Origin: Chitinophagaceae bacterium | GTDB lineage: Bacteria; Bacteroidota; Bacteroidia; Chitinophagales; Chitinophagaceae | NCBI GenBank assembly: GCA_947446645.1 | Contig: CANFHA010000016.1 | Location: 62,001 to 126,000 of the forward strand | Direction of reading: 5' to 3' | DNA: 64,000 bases | Part shown: piece after piece, positions 53,032 to 60,533 of the stretch | Layout of the letters: each line of letters opens with the position of its first letter | Numbering within the stretch: the first letter of the stretch is position 1 | Position numbers and translations under genes: made by a program | Notes under the pieces: model-generated | Seen by the model: the letters and a program-made list of their open reading frames with translations, nothing else | What the model was told of the DNA's origin: nothing | Databases searched by the model: none

Positions 53032-53649
53032 ATGGAAATCGAAAAAATAAAAAATAAAGGTCAGGCGAGGCTATTTAAGAACGATTACATGGAGATGATG
53101 ACTAAAACACATCCCGTGGTCGTGTACTGTATGTACTTCCCTGTTATTGTCTTTATGCTTTATTTTGGCTCCACACATAAAAGCTTATCAGTAGGGCGCG
53201 AAGCGATGCTCTTTATTTGCGGTGCCTTATTCTGGACGTTTTTTGAATACCTCATGCACCGCTTCCTGTTCCATATGTATGTTGACAGTCCACGTGCGAA
53301 AAAATTTGTTTACACAATGCATGGTGTGCACCACGAATATCCCCGCGACAAAGAACGCCTGTTCATGCCACCCGTGCCCAGCATTATACTAGCGGTGATC
53401 ATTTTTTATTCAATGCATACCCTTATGGGCTGGAACGCACTTGCCTTTTTTCCTGGCTTCCTGTTTGGTTACATATTATACGGTTCCATGCACTATGCTA
53501 TCCATGCCTTTGCCCCGCCTAAGTTCATGAAGGCCCTCTGGCGCAATCATCATCTGCACCACTACAAAGCCCCCGAAAAAGGCTTTGGCGTAAGCTCTGT
53601 GCTTTGGGATGTTGTTTTTAAGACAGTTCCGAGGAAAGAGGAGGCGTAG
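53032..53649 (+). CDS. Fatty acid hydroxylase/sterol desaturase family protein
   Basis: A 205-residue membrane di-iron enzyme. The eight-His pattern is visible: H-R-F-L-F-H (about 79-84), H-G-V-H-H (about 100-104), H-Y-A-I-H (about 152-156) and H-H-L-H-H (about 176-180). Four hydrophobic segments surround these. It resembles 2-hydroxylases of fatty acids (Scs7/FA2H-like, without cytochrome b5 domain), which hydroxylate fatty acids in sphingolipids; sphingolipids occur in Bacteroidota. Next to an MMPL transporter gene. Substrate is an inference. Confidence 0.88.
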   Translation: MEIEKIKNKGQARLFKNDYMEMMTKTHPVVVYCMYFPVIVFMLYFGSTHKSLSVGREAMLFICGALFWTFFEYLMHRFLFHMYVDSPRAKKFVYTMHGVHHEYPRDKERLFMPPVPSIILAVIIFYSMHTLMGWNALAFFPGFLFGYILYGSMHYAIHAFAPPKFMKALWRNHHLHHYKAPEKGFGVSSVLWDVVFKTVPRKEEA

Positions 53650-53702
53650 CACTGTAATTGTAGTTAGCTTTTTTTGGCAGAAAGTAATTACTTTTACATA
53701 CG

Positions 53703-53942
53703 ATGAGTTTTACCGAAAAACATATTGTAGCGTCGTATTCAGATCTGTTTGAAGGACTTAGTTCTTCAAGTAAGGCGGAGCTCATTGAAAACCTGTCCAA
53801 GTCGCTAAAGACCAACAAAGGCACTAAAGATGATGCTTTCTACAAATCATTTGGTGGGTTTGTCTCAAAGAAAAGCACCGGAGAAATAATAAATGACATT
53901 AAGCAGAACAGAAAATTCAGGACAAAAGACGTTCATTTTTGA
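53703..53942 (+). CDS. Putative antitoxin of VapBC-like pair
   Basis: A 79-residue protein. I recognise no exact family. The first part (S-D-L-F-E-G-L-S-S-S-S-K-A-E-L-I-E-N-L-S-K-S-L) looks helical and dimerising. The tail (F-Y-K-S-F-G-G-F-V-S-K-K-S-T-G-E-I-I-N-D-I-K-Q-N-R-K-F) has the usual shape of a toxin-binding segment. It is called from its position: its stop codon overlaps the PIN toxin's ATG by 1 bp (TGATG). Confidence 0.7.
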   Translation: MSFTEKHIVASYSDLFEGLSSSSKAELIENLSKSLKTNKGTKDDAFYKSFGGFVSKKSTGEIINDIKQNRKFRTKDVHF

Positions 53943-54346
53943 TGAAGTATCTGCTCGACACAAGTATTTGTGTGTTTTTTCTCCGTGGCAAATTAGATAT
54001 GGATGCGCACATTAGAGAAAAGGGCAGAGAAAACTGCTTTATATCAGAAATTACTGTTGCTGAACTCAGGTATGGCGCTGAAAATAGTGATAGTCCGGTA
54101 AAATCTCATAAGGCTGTAGACTCCTTTTTAGCCGGGCTTTCCATCATTCCCATTTATGGTTCTATCAGACGTTATGCCAAAGAAAAGGTAAGGTTAAGGA
54201 AGTCAGGCAACCCGATGCATGATGAGTTTGACCTGATGATAGGAGTTACTGCAATAGAAAATAAGCTTACGCTTGTCACAGACAATGTGAAAGATTTTGA
54301 AAGATTAAAAGGCATCAAAATCGAAAATTGGTTTAAGCGGAAATAG
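53942..54346 (+). CDS. VapC-like PIN-domain toxin
   Basis: A 134-residue PIN-domain ribonuclease. The metal-binding acidic residues are D6 in Y-L-L-D-T-S, E41 in V-A-E-L-R-Y-G, D97 in E-F-D-L-M-I-G, and D114/D118 in V-T-D-N-V-K-D-F. Such toxins usually cut tRNA or rRNA and are held inactive by their cognate antitoxin. Start taken at the ATG at 53942, one base within the antitoxin stop; a TTG just upstream at 53939 is less likely. The pair forms a type II toxin/antitoxin operon. Confidence 0.88.
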   Translation: MKYLLDTSICVFFLRGKLDMDAHIREKGRENCFISEITVAELRYGAENSDSPVKSHKAVDSFLAGLSIIPIYGSIRRYAKEKVRLRKSGNPMHDEFDLMIGVTAIENKLTLVTDNVKDFERLKGIKIENWFKRK

Positions 54347-54535
54347 AACCGCTGTTCTAAATTTATCAATTCGTGAAATCCACTAGACTTTCGTGTCATC
54401 TTAGTGCGCTGCTATCGCTTTCGTGCAGCACCGCGTAATCTCTGATTCTCATTTATACTTTGCTCATCAGTGTTTAAGATACCTATGGCATCCCGTGGCA
54501 TGTGATTTGATTATATTAAAGCAGAGCACAGATAA

Positions 54536-54781
54536 ATGAGACGAAAGATGAAAACGATAAAACAAGAAGAATATACGAAGCTGAACAAAGCCCTCTACCA
54601 TTTGGAAGATATATTGTCGTGCATGGGCGTTAAGGAGTTCTCAATATCAAGGGAGAAGCACAATATGCAGATGGATATGAATGCCGAAAATATAGACGCA
54701 GACCTGCTTTATGCATTTTGTAACAATATAGCGCAGATACATCATGCCAAATTTGGCAACGCACAGCATTTTCTAAAGTGA
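54536..54781 (+). CDS. Hypothetical small protein (81 aa)
   Basis: An 81-residue ORF from ATG at 54536; the ATG at 54548 would give 77 residues starting M-K-T-I-K-Q. It is helical in appearance (Y-T-K-L-N-K-A-L-Y-H-L-E-D-I-L) and has no membrane segment or known domain. It lies 189 bp downstream of the toxin gene and 77 bp before mqnC. Could be a real gene or a relic. Confidence 0.45.
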   Translation: MRRKMKTIKQEEYTKLNKALYHLEDILSCMGVKEFSISREKHNMQMDMNAENIDADLLYAFCNNIAQIHHAKFGNAQHFLK

Positions 54782-54858
54782 CTATTGAAAACAATGATAC
54801 TGGTCATACCGGTTTGGGCCTATTATTCAGTAATTTTACAGCCTAAAAAGAGTTTTTG

Positions 54859-55980
54859 ATGCAGTTATCATTGTTATTAGAGCGGGCTATGAATTTTGAG
54901 TTCCTCAGTGCCGAAGAAGGTGTATACCTGTTTGAGCATGCGCCCCTTACCGAGTTGATGTACGTGGCAAATGAGTTGAGGAAGATACAGGTGCCGCATG
55001 GCAAAGTAACCTGGCAGATAGACCGCAATGTAAATACTACCAACGTATGTGTGGCTAACTGCAAATTCTGCAATTTTTACCGCATCCCCGGCCATGCAGA
55101 GGCCTACATTACTGATATAGAAACTTACAAAACAAAAATTGAAGAAACCTTCAAATACGGCGGCGATCAGCTGCTGTTACAGGGTGGTCACCATCCCGAT
55201 CTGGGACTGGCATTTTATGTGGATCTTTTCAAAACACTTAAAGGATTATACCCCAATCTAAAGCTGCATACTCTGGGCCCACCAGAAATAGCCCACATCA
55301 CTAAGCTGGAAAAAAGCACACATAGCGAGGTACTGAAAGCATTAATGGAGGCAGGTATGGACAGCATGCCGGGAGCAGGTGCCGAAATACTTAACGACCG
55401 CGTGCGCAGGCTGGTATCGAACGGTAAGTGCGGTGCCCAGGAATGGCTCGATGTGATGCGTGAAGCTCATAAGCTTGGCCTTACCACCAGCGCCACCATG
55501 ATGTTCGGGCATGTGGAAACTGTTCTTGAGCGCTTTGAGCACCTGGTAAAACTGCGCGAAGTACAGGCAGAAAAACCCGAAGGTGCAAAAGGATTCCTCA
55601 ACTTTATACCCTGGACCTTCCAGAATGTGGACACACTGCTGGAAAAAATACGCGGCATAAAGAACATGACCACTCCTGAAGAGTATATACGCATGATAGC
55701 CCTGAGCCGCATAATGCTGCCTAATGTGAAGAACATACAGGCGTCATGGCTCACAGTGGGCAAGCAGGTGGCCCAGATATGCCTTAACGCTGGCGCCAAC
55801 GACTTTGGCTCTATAATGATAGAAGAGAACGTAGTAAGCGCCGCCGGGGCACCACACCGCTTTACTGCACAGAGCATACAGCAATCAATAAGGGATGCAG
55901 GCTTTGAGCCACAACTGCGCAACCAGCAATATGAATTCCGCAAAATGCCGGAAATGGAAGAACAGGTCATAAATTATTAA
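54859..55980 (+). CDS. mqnC: Cyclic dehypoxanthinyl futalosine synthase
   Basis: A 373-residue radical SAM enzyme of the futalosine route to menaquinone. The Fe-S motif is C64-x-x-x-C68-x-x-C71 in N-V-C-V-A-N-C-K-F-C-N-F. Q-G-G-H-H-P-D (about 108-114), G-A-G-A-E (about 174-178) and H-V-E-T-V (about 219) are as in MqnC rather than MqnE. It cyclises dehypoxanthinyl futalosine. Start taken at the ATG at 54859; a TTG three bases upstream is less likely. Other mqn genes are not in this window. Confidence 0.93.
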   Translation: MQLSLLLERAMNFEFLSAEEGVYLFEHAPLTELMYVANELRKIQVPHGKVTWQIDRNVNTTNVCVANCKFCNFYRIPGHAEAYITDIETYKTKIEETFKYGGDQLLLQGGHHPDLGLAFYVDLFKTLKGLYPNLKLHTLGPPEIAHITKLEKSTHSEVLKALMEAGMDSMPGAGAEILNDRVRRLVSNGKCGAQEWLDVMREAHKLGLTTSATMMFGHVETVLERFEHLVKLREVQAEKPEGAKGFLNFIPWTFQNVDTLLEKIRGIKNMTTPEEYIRMIALSRIMLPNVKNIQASWLTVGKQVAQICLNAGANDFGSIMIEENVVSAAGAPHRFTAQSIQQSIRDAGFEPQLRNQQYEFRKMPEMEEQVINY

Positions 55981-56010
55981 GGCAAAAGTTAAAAGTCAAA
56001 ACCAGAAAAT
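55979..56010 (+). repeat. Heptameric AT-rich repeat at the mqnC stop
   Basis: AAGGCAAAAGTTAAAAGTCA followed by AAACC overlaps the mqnC stop codon TAA. It is nearly the same sequence as at 7524 and 8828. Confidence 0.7.
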
Positions 56011-56049
56011 ACAGGCTGTTCTTTATTTGTAATACTGTAGATAAAACTG

Positions 56050-56080
56050 AAAAAGTGTACGGCATCCGTACACTTTTTTT
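56050..56080. terminator. Bidirectional terminator between mqnC and dnaN
   Basis: AAAAAGTGTACGG and CCGTACACTTTTT form a perfect 13-bp stem with loop CAT and T-tracts in both directions. It serves the convergent genes mqnC and dnaN. Confidence 0.9.
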
Positions 56081-56092
56081 ATATCTCGTAAA

Positions 56093-56124
56093 ACTTTTTG
56101 GTTTTGACTTTTAACTTTTGAACT
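56093..56124 (+). repeat. Heptameric AT-rich repeat, right arm, in the mqnC/dnaN spacer
   Basis: ACTTTTTGGTTTTGACTTTT followed by AACTTTTGAACT is the inverted partner of 55979-56010. Here no gene start follows; an orphan ATG at 56133 opens only a short frame. Confidence 0.65.
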
Positions 56125-56149
56125 AAAAGAAAAATGCCCCAAAACGAGA

Positions 56150-56187
56150 GCATTTTCAAATTTTCAAATTCGTTAATTTTCAAATTA
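56150..56187 (-). repeat. TTTGAAAAT-type repeat at the dnaN stop
   Basis: Three ATTTTCAAATT-like units in 38 bp that run into the dnaN stop codon. The same unit lies at the 3' end of gcvP (14172-14199). Confidence 0.6.
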
Positions 56188-57306
56188 AACCCCTACCATC
56201 AGCGGCATCAGCAGCATCAGTAGATCTTCATTCTCCACTTTGTCTATTGAGCGGAAGATACCGGCACGTGTTGGGGTGCTTAGCTCTACTTGTATTTCGT
56301 TGCCGTCAAGGTTGCCCACCATTTCCACCATCAGTTTGGCATTGAAGGCTATTTTCATATCCTCGCCGCTGTACTGGCAGCTCAGCATTTCCTTGCCTTC
56401 GTAGGAGAAGTCAACGTCTTGCGCGCTTATCTGCAGGGCGTTGCCGTTTATGTCCAGTACTACCTGGTTAGTGGTCTTGTTGGCAAATATGCTTACACGG
56501 CGTAGTGCGCTTACAAAGTCCGCGCGGTTTATCGTGAGCTTATACGGGTTATCCAGTGGTATTACGGCCTTATAATCGGGGAAGCGTGCGTCTATAAGAC
56601 GGCAGCTGAGACTTATGCGCTCACCGGTTACAAACAGGTGGCTGCCATTGTAGGCAAGCTGCAGTATAGATTCATCCGGGGGCAATGTAGCACGCAGCTG
56701 CTGCAGCGGCTTCTTAGGCACCACAAAACCATCCTTTGCAGGGCAGTTAATATCTGTGCGGCGAAACTGTACCAGGCGATGTGCATCGGTAGAAACAAAC
56801 GTGATGCCATCTGTAGCCAGCTCAAAGTATACGCCGGTCATTGCGGGGCGCAGCGTATCCGAACTCACCGCAAAAAGCGATTTGTTCACACACTCCAGCA
56901 GTGATATAGATGGCATGGTGAATGAAGTGGTTTCACCCGGTGCTGGTTCCTTCGGAAAGTCATCTGCTTTTTCACCACCTATACGGTACTTGCCCACATC
57001 GCTCGACATTTCTATAGAGAGATCGTTCTCGTTGATATTGAAAGTAATGGGCTGCTCAGGCAGGTTTTTCAGATAGTCCGTTAGTATCTTAGATGGGATA
57101 CAGATACGGCCATCGCCCTGTGCATCATTTACCTCCATTTGCACACGCATCATGGTTTCCAGGTCAGTAGCAGTAAGGGTAAGTGTGTTGCCACGCAGTT
57201 CAAAAAGGAAATCTTCAAGCACAGATAAAACTGTGTTCGCGCTGATAACGCCGCTTATCTGCTGCAGGTTTTTAAGCAAGGCAGTTGATGTAACTATGAA
57301 ACGCAT
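56185..57306 (-). CDS. dnaN: DNA polymerase III subunit beta (sliding clamp)
   Basis: A 373-residue protein forming the ring-shaped processivity clamp. Three similar domains of ~120 residues are expected; the N-terminal M-R-F-I-V-T-S-T-A-L-L-K and the R-P-A-M-T-G-V-Y-F-E (about 157-166) start of the second domain, plus F-V-S-T-D-A-H-R-L (about 174-182), are clearly visible. The C-terminal M-L-L-M-P-L-M is the usual hydrophobic pocket end. dnaA and recF are not next to it. It has a promoter with a hairpin leader. Confidence 0.97.
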   Translation of the reverse strand: MRFIVTSTALLKNLQQISGVISANTVLSVLEDFLFELRGNTLTLTATDLETMMRVQMEVNDAQGDGRICIPSKILTDYLKNLPEQPITFNINENDLSIEMSSDVGKYRIGGEKADDFPKEPAPGETTSFTMPSISLLECVNKSLFAVSSDTLRPAMTGVYFELATDGITFVSTDAHRLVQFRRTDINCPAKDGFVVPKKPLQQLRATLPPDESILQLAYNGSHLFVTGERISLSCRLIDARFPDYKAVIPLDNPYKLTINRADFVSALRRVSIFANKTTNQVVLDINGNALQISAQDVDFSYEGKEMLSCQYSGEDMKIAFNAKLMVEMVGNLDGNEIQVELSTPTRAGIFRSIDKVENEDLLMLLMPLMVGV

Positions 57307-57327
57307 AGTATATTATTGGTTTTGAAA

Positions 57328-57343
57328 CCTGCCTACCGGCAGG
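57328..57343 (-). promoter_or_regulatory. Hairpin at the start of the dnaN leader
   Basis: CCTGCC and GGCAGG form a 6-bp stem with loop TACC, with a further CAGG after. It starts right after the dnaN -7 box, so the mRNA would begin with this hairpin. The 12-mer CCTACCGGCAGG in it recurs at 62653-62664. Confidence 0.4.
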
Positions 57344-57347
57344 CAGG

Positions 57348-57355
57348 CAAAGATA
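57348..57355 (-). promoter_or_regulatory. Putative -7 box of dnaN promoter
   Basis: On the minus strand TATCTTTG followed by CCTGCC is an exact TAnnTTTG match, 41 bp before the dnaN ATG. Confidence 0.5.
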
Positions 57356-57476
57356 TTTTAAATAAGGTCAAAATTAAAAGCACTAATGCTATTGTGGATA
57401 AATAAGCCGCAATTGGGAATTTGGCATTTTCTGACACGAGAAAGTCCCAATAGCTAAACAGCAAGGTAGCGAATAC

Positions 57477-57647
57477 CTAATCTACGTCTTTGCCCGGCTT
57501 CTGGGTAAAGGCCATTATAAGCGATACTATAGCCAGCGCAGCCATAAGGTGTACCATATATCCCTTATGCTGCCACACAATGAATCCCAGTACCCAGCCT
57601 ATGACAAGGATTACGGCAATAAAGTATAAAAGATTACGGAGTATCAT
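57477..57647 (-). CDS. Small membrane protein, lmo0937/DUF5670 type
   Basis: ATG at 57647 to TAG at 57477, 56 residues. The sequence begins M-I-L-R-N-L-L-Y-F-I-A-V-I-L-V-I-G-W-V-L and has a second helix H-L-M-A-A-L-A-I-V-S-L-I-M-A-F, ending T-Q-K-P-G-K-D-V-D. Start R-N-L-L-Y, G-W-x-L-G-F and the second helix match the lmo0937/DUF5670 family of two-helix membrane proteins, often stress-linked. It stands between dnaN and alaS on the same strand, with 57 bp to alaS. Confidence 0.75.
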   Translation of the reverse strand: MILRNLLYFIAVILVIGWVLGFIVWQHKGYMVHLMAALAIVSLIMAFTQKPGKDVD

Positions 57648-57704
57648 AGATTACAGTAGTAAAAATAAGAAATCTACATTGTAAACCTAATAACCATCGA
57701 AAGT

Positions 57705-60332
57705 CTACAGCAGCCCCCTTACTTTTTCAATCACGGCCATTAGGCCGCTGGCATCTTGTCCGCCTGCAGTGGCCAGCGCTTTCTGTCCTCCCCCTCCGCC
57801 CTTTATTAGCGGCGCTACATGTTCTTTTATGATCTTGCCGGCATCAAGCCCTTTGGCGGCAGCCACCTTTTCATCTACCCCCACAGCCACATAAGCCTTT
57901 CCGTCTACGTTTGAGCAAAGCACTATCACGTGGTCGTTAAGGTGAGATTTCAGGTCGGTACACAGGCGCTTCAGCGCATCCAGCGAGCTTACCGTTACCA
58001 TCTGCCCTACAAAGGTTACCTGGTTAATGATCTCATCTTTTGTAAGCAGCTCATTGCGTATTCCCACCAGCATCCTGTTCTCTAGGTGCTCGGCATGTTT
58101 CTCAAATTGTGAACGTTCTTCCTGCAGTTTTTCTATTGCTTTCAGCGGGTCTTTTGCATTCTTCAGTTGCGCGGTTATGCTGGCTATAAGCTGCAGCTGG
58201 CTGTTGATAAAATGCTCAGCGGCCTTGCCACTCACTGCTTCTATACGGCGTACACCTGCGGCCACTGCTGCCTCGCTGGTTATCTTAAAATAGCCCAGCT
58301 GCCCGGTAGCGCCCACATGGGTGCCACCGCAAAGCTCAATAGAATATGTGGGGTTCATCATTACCACACGTACCACATTTCCATACTTCTCACCAAACAA
58401 GGCCATTGCTCCCATTGCTACGGCCTCATCCTTGCCCATTTCCTTTATTACTACAGGTATGTTCTCCCGTATCTTCTCATTCACTATCGCTTCTATCCGG
58501 GCTATCTCTTCATCAGACACTTTTGCAAAATGCGAAAAGTCGAACCTGAGATGCTCTTCATTTACGAGAGAGCCTTTTTGTGCTACATGCGTGCCCAGCA
58601 CCTGGCGCAGTGCTGCATGCAGCAGGTGCGTAGCGCTATGGTGCACAGCAGTAGAAACCCTTCTCGGGGAGTCCACTACAGCATGCACAGGTGCAGTAAC
58701 ATTTTCCGGCATCACTTCAGAAAAATGTATGGTAAGCCCATCCTCTTTCTTGGTATCAATTATCTGTATGCTCTCATTCGGAAAAATGAACTCACCGGAA
58801 TCACCTACCTGTCCACCACTCTCGGCATAAAAGGGAGTAGTGTCCAGCACAAACTGGAACAGCTCTTTACTTTTTGATGTTACCCTGCGGTATTTCAATA
58901 TAGAGGCTTCGGCCTCAAGGCTATCGTAGCCTACAAATTTTGTAGCATTGGTATCCTTCACTATTACCCAGTCATCCGTGTCAAGTGCAGTAGCTGCGCG
59001 GCTGCGGGTTTTCTGTTCCTGCAGTGCCTTGTCAAATGCGGCTTCATCTACATGCAGACCATTCTCAGTACCTATGAGGCGGGTCAGGTCTATCGGGAAA
59101 CCAAACGTATCATATAGCTCAAACGCCGCCTTGCCATTTATAGCCAGGGTATTCTGTTTTTTGGTCTCGGTGATCACATCGTCTATCCGCTTCAGCCCCT
59201 TGTCCAGCGTCCTCAGGAAGGCTTCTTCTTCTTCCTTTACTACGCGGCTCACAAGATCCAGTTGCTTATGCAGCTCTGGGAACACATCTTCAAATTGTTT
59301 TGCCAGCACGGGCATTAACCTGTGCAGCAATGGCTGCTTATGGTCCAGGTAAGAATAGTAGTATCGCACTGCGCGGCGCAGTATGCGGCGTATTACGTAT
59401 CCGGCGCCGGTATTAGACGGCAACTGTCCATCAGCAATAGTAAAACCAATCGCCCTTATATGGTCAGACAGTACACGGAAAGCAATATCCTGCTTGCTGT
59501 CTGTGTATCCGTATTTCTTACCGGTTATGCCTTCTACCGCGCTTATTGTCCCTGTAAATATATCCGTATCATAGTTGCTCTGCTTGCCCTGTAGCACTCT
59601 TACCAGGCGCTCCAGGCCCATGCCTGTGTCTACATGCTTTGCGGGCAGCGGCACTAGGCTACCATCTTTCTGCCTGTTAAACTGCATGAACACATTATTC
59701 CATATCTCTATCACCTGCGGATGGTCTGCATTTACAAGCGTCTTGCCATCTACAAGTTTCTTTTCCTCGTCGGTCCTGCAATCCACATGTATCTCTGAGC
59801 ACGGGCCACATGGGCCTGTATCACCCATTTCCCAGAAGTTGTCTTTCTTATTGCCCAGCAGTATGCGGTCTTCGGCTATATGCTGTTTCCAAAAGTTGTA
59901 AGCCTCTTCATCTTTCGGCAGGTTTTCCGCCGCATCACCCTGGAAAACGGTTACGTACAGTTTCTCCTTAGGTATACCATACACAGTAGTCAGCAGTTCC
60001 CAGCTCCATGCTATAGCTTCTTCTTTAAAGTAATCGCCAAAGCTCCAGTTGCCCAGCATCTCAAACATGGTGTGGTGGTAAGTATCTACCCCCACCTCTT
60101 CCAGGTCGTTATGTTTACCGCTTACGCGCAGGCATTTTTGCGTATCAGCAATACGCGTATTACCTGGCACCTGGTTACCCAGGAAATAGTCTTTAAACTG
60201 GTTCATACCGGCATTGGTAAACAACAGGGTAGGGTCATTCTTCACCACTATAGGTGCCGATGGCACTATCTCATGTCCCTTACTACGGAAAAAATCTAAA
60301 AACTGTTTGCGTATCTCGTTTGCGGTTAGCAT
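57705..60332 (-). CDS. alaS: Alanyl-tRNA synthetase
   Basis: An 875-residue class II enzyme. Motif 1 region is F-T-N-A-G-M-N-Q-F-K (about 38-47), with R-I-A-D-T-Q-K-C-L-R (about 60-69). The editing domain has H-H-S-A-T-H-L-L-H (about 563-571), and C-G-G-T-H (about 668-672) completes the zinc site. The end has the DHHA1 domain with G-G-G-G-G-Q (about 848-853). It charges tRNA-Ala and edits Ser/Gly. It is downstream of a histidine kinase gene with a 55-bp dyad in the gap. Confidence 0.97.
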   Translation of the reverse strand: MLTANEIRKQFLDFFRSKGHEIVPSAPIVVKNDPTLLFTNAGMNQFKDYFLGNQVPGNTRIADTQKCLRVSGKHNDLEEVGVDTYHHTMFEMLGNWSFGDYFKEEAIAWSWELLTTVYGIPKEKLYVTVFQGDAAENLPKDEEAYNFWKQHIAEDRILLGNKKDNFWEMGDTGPCGPCSEIHVDCRTDEEKKLVDGKTLVNADHPQVIEIWNNVFMQFNRQKDGSLVPLPAKHVDTGMGLERLVRVLQGKQSNYDTDIFTGTISAVEGITGKKYGYTDSKQDIAFRVLSDHIRAIGFTIADGQLPSNTGAGYVIRRILRRAVRYYYSYLDHKQPLLHRLMPVLAKQFEDVFPELHKQLDLVSRVVKEEEEAFLRTLDKGLKRIDDVITETKKQNTLAINGKAAFELYDTFGFPIDLTRLIGTENGLHVDEAAFDKALQEQKTRSRAATALDTDDWVIVKDTNATKFVGYDSLEAEASILKYRRVTSKSKELFQFVLDTTPFYAESGGQVGDSGEFIFPNESIQIIDTKKEDGLTIHFSEVMPENVTAPVHAVVDSPRRVSTAVHHSATHLLHAALRQVLGTHVAQKGSLVNEEHLRFDFSHFAKVSDEEIARIEAIVNEKIRENIPVVIKEMGKDEAVAMGAMALFGEKYGNVVRVVMMNPTYSIELCGGTHVGATGQLGYFKITSEAAVAAGVRRIEAVSGKAAEHFINSQLQLIASITAQLKNAKDPLKAIEKLQEERSQFEKHAEHLENRMLVGIRNELLTKDEIINQVTFVGQMVTVSSLDALKRLCTDLKSHLNDHVIVLCSNVDGKAYVAVGVDEKVAAAKGLDAGKIIKEHVAPLIKGGGGGQKALATAGGQDASGLMAVIEKVRGLL

Positions 60333-60357
60333 CGTATGAAGTATAATAATAAGGCTG

Positions 60358-60365
60358 CAAAACTA
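60358..60365 (-). promoter_or_regulatory. Putative -7 box of alaS promoter
   Basis: On the minus strand TAGTTTTG followed by CAGCC is an exact TAnnTTTG match, 25 bp before the alaS ATG. Confidence 0.5.
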
Positions 60366-60430
60366 ATGGAAAAGGAGAAAGTAGGCGGAAAGAAGTTAGA
60401 ATTCTTAGATTGCTTTTCATATTTAACATA

Positions 60431-60485
60431 TGCCATATATTTGGAAAAATATGGAATCCAATTCCATATTTTTCCAAACATGGCA
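60431..60485. repeat. 55-bp dyad upstream of alaS
   Basis: TTTGGAAAAATATGGAA (60440-60456) and its perfect reverse complement (60462-60478) flank TCCAA. Outer arms TGCCAT (60431-60436) and ATGGCA (60480-60485) add 6 more pairs, with ATA opposite C between the two stems. No T-tract follows on either strand, so it is not a typical terminator; an operator, a small mobile remnant or an RNA hairpin are possible. Confidence 0.8.
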
Positions 60486-60533
60486 AAGACCATTATGCAA
60501 TCAGGTAAAGTAGAAATAAAAAGGGAATGGCAA

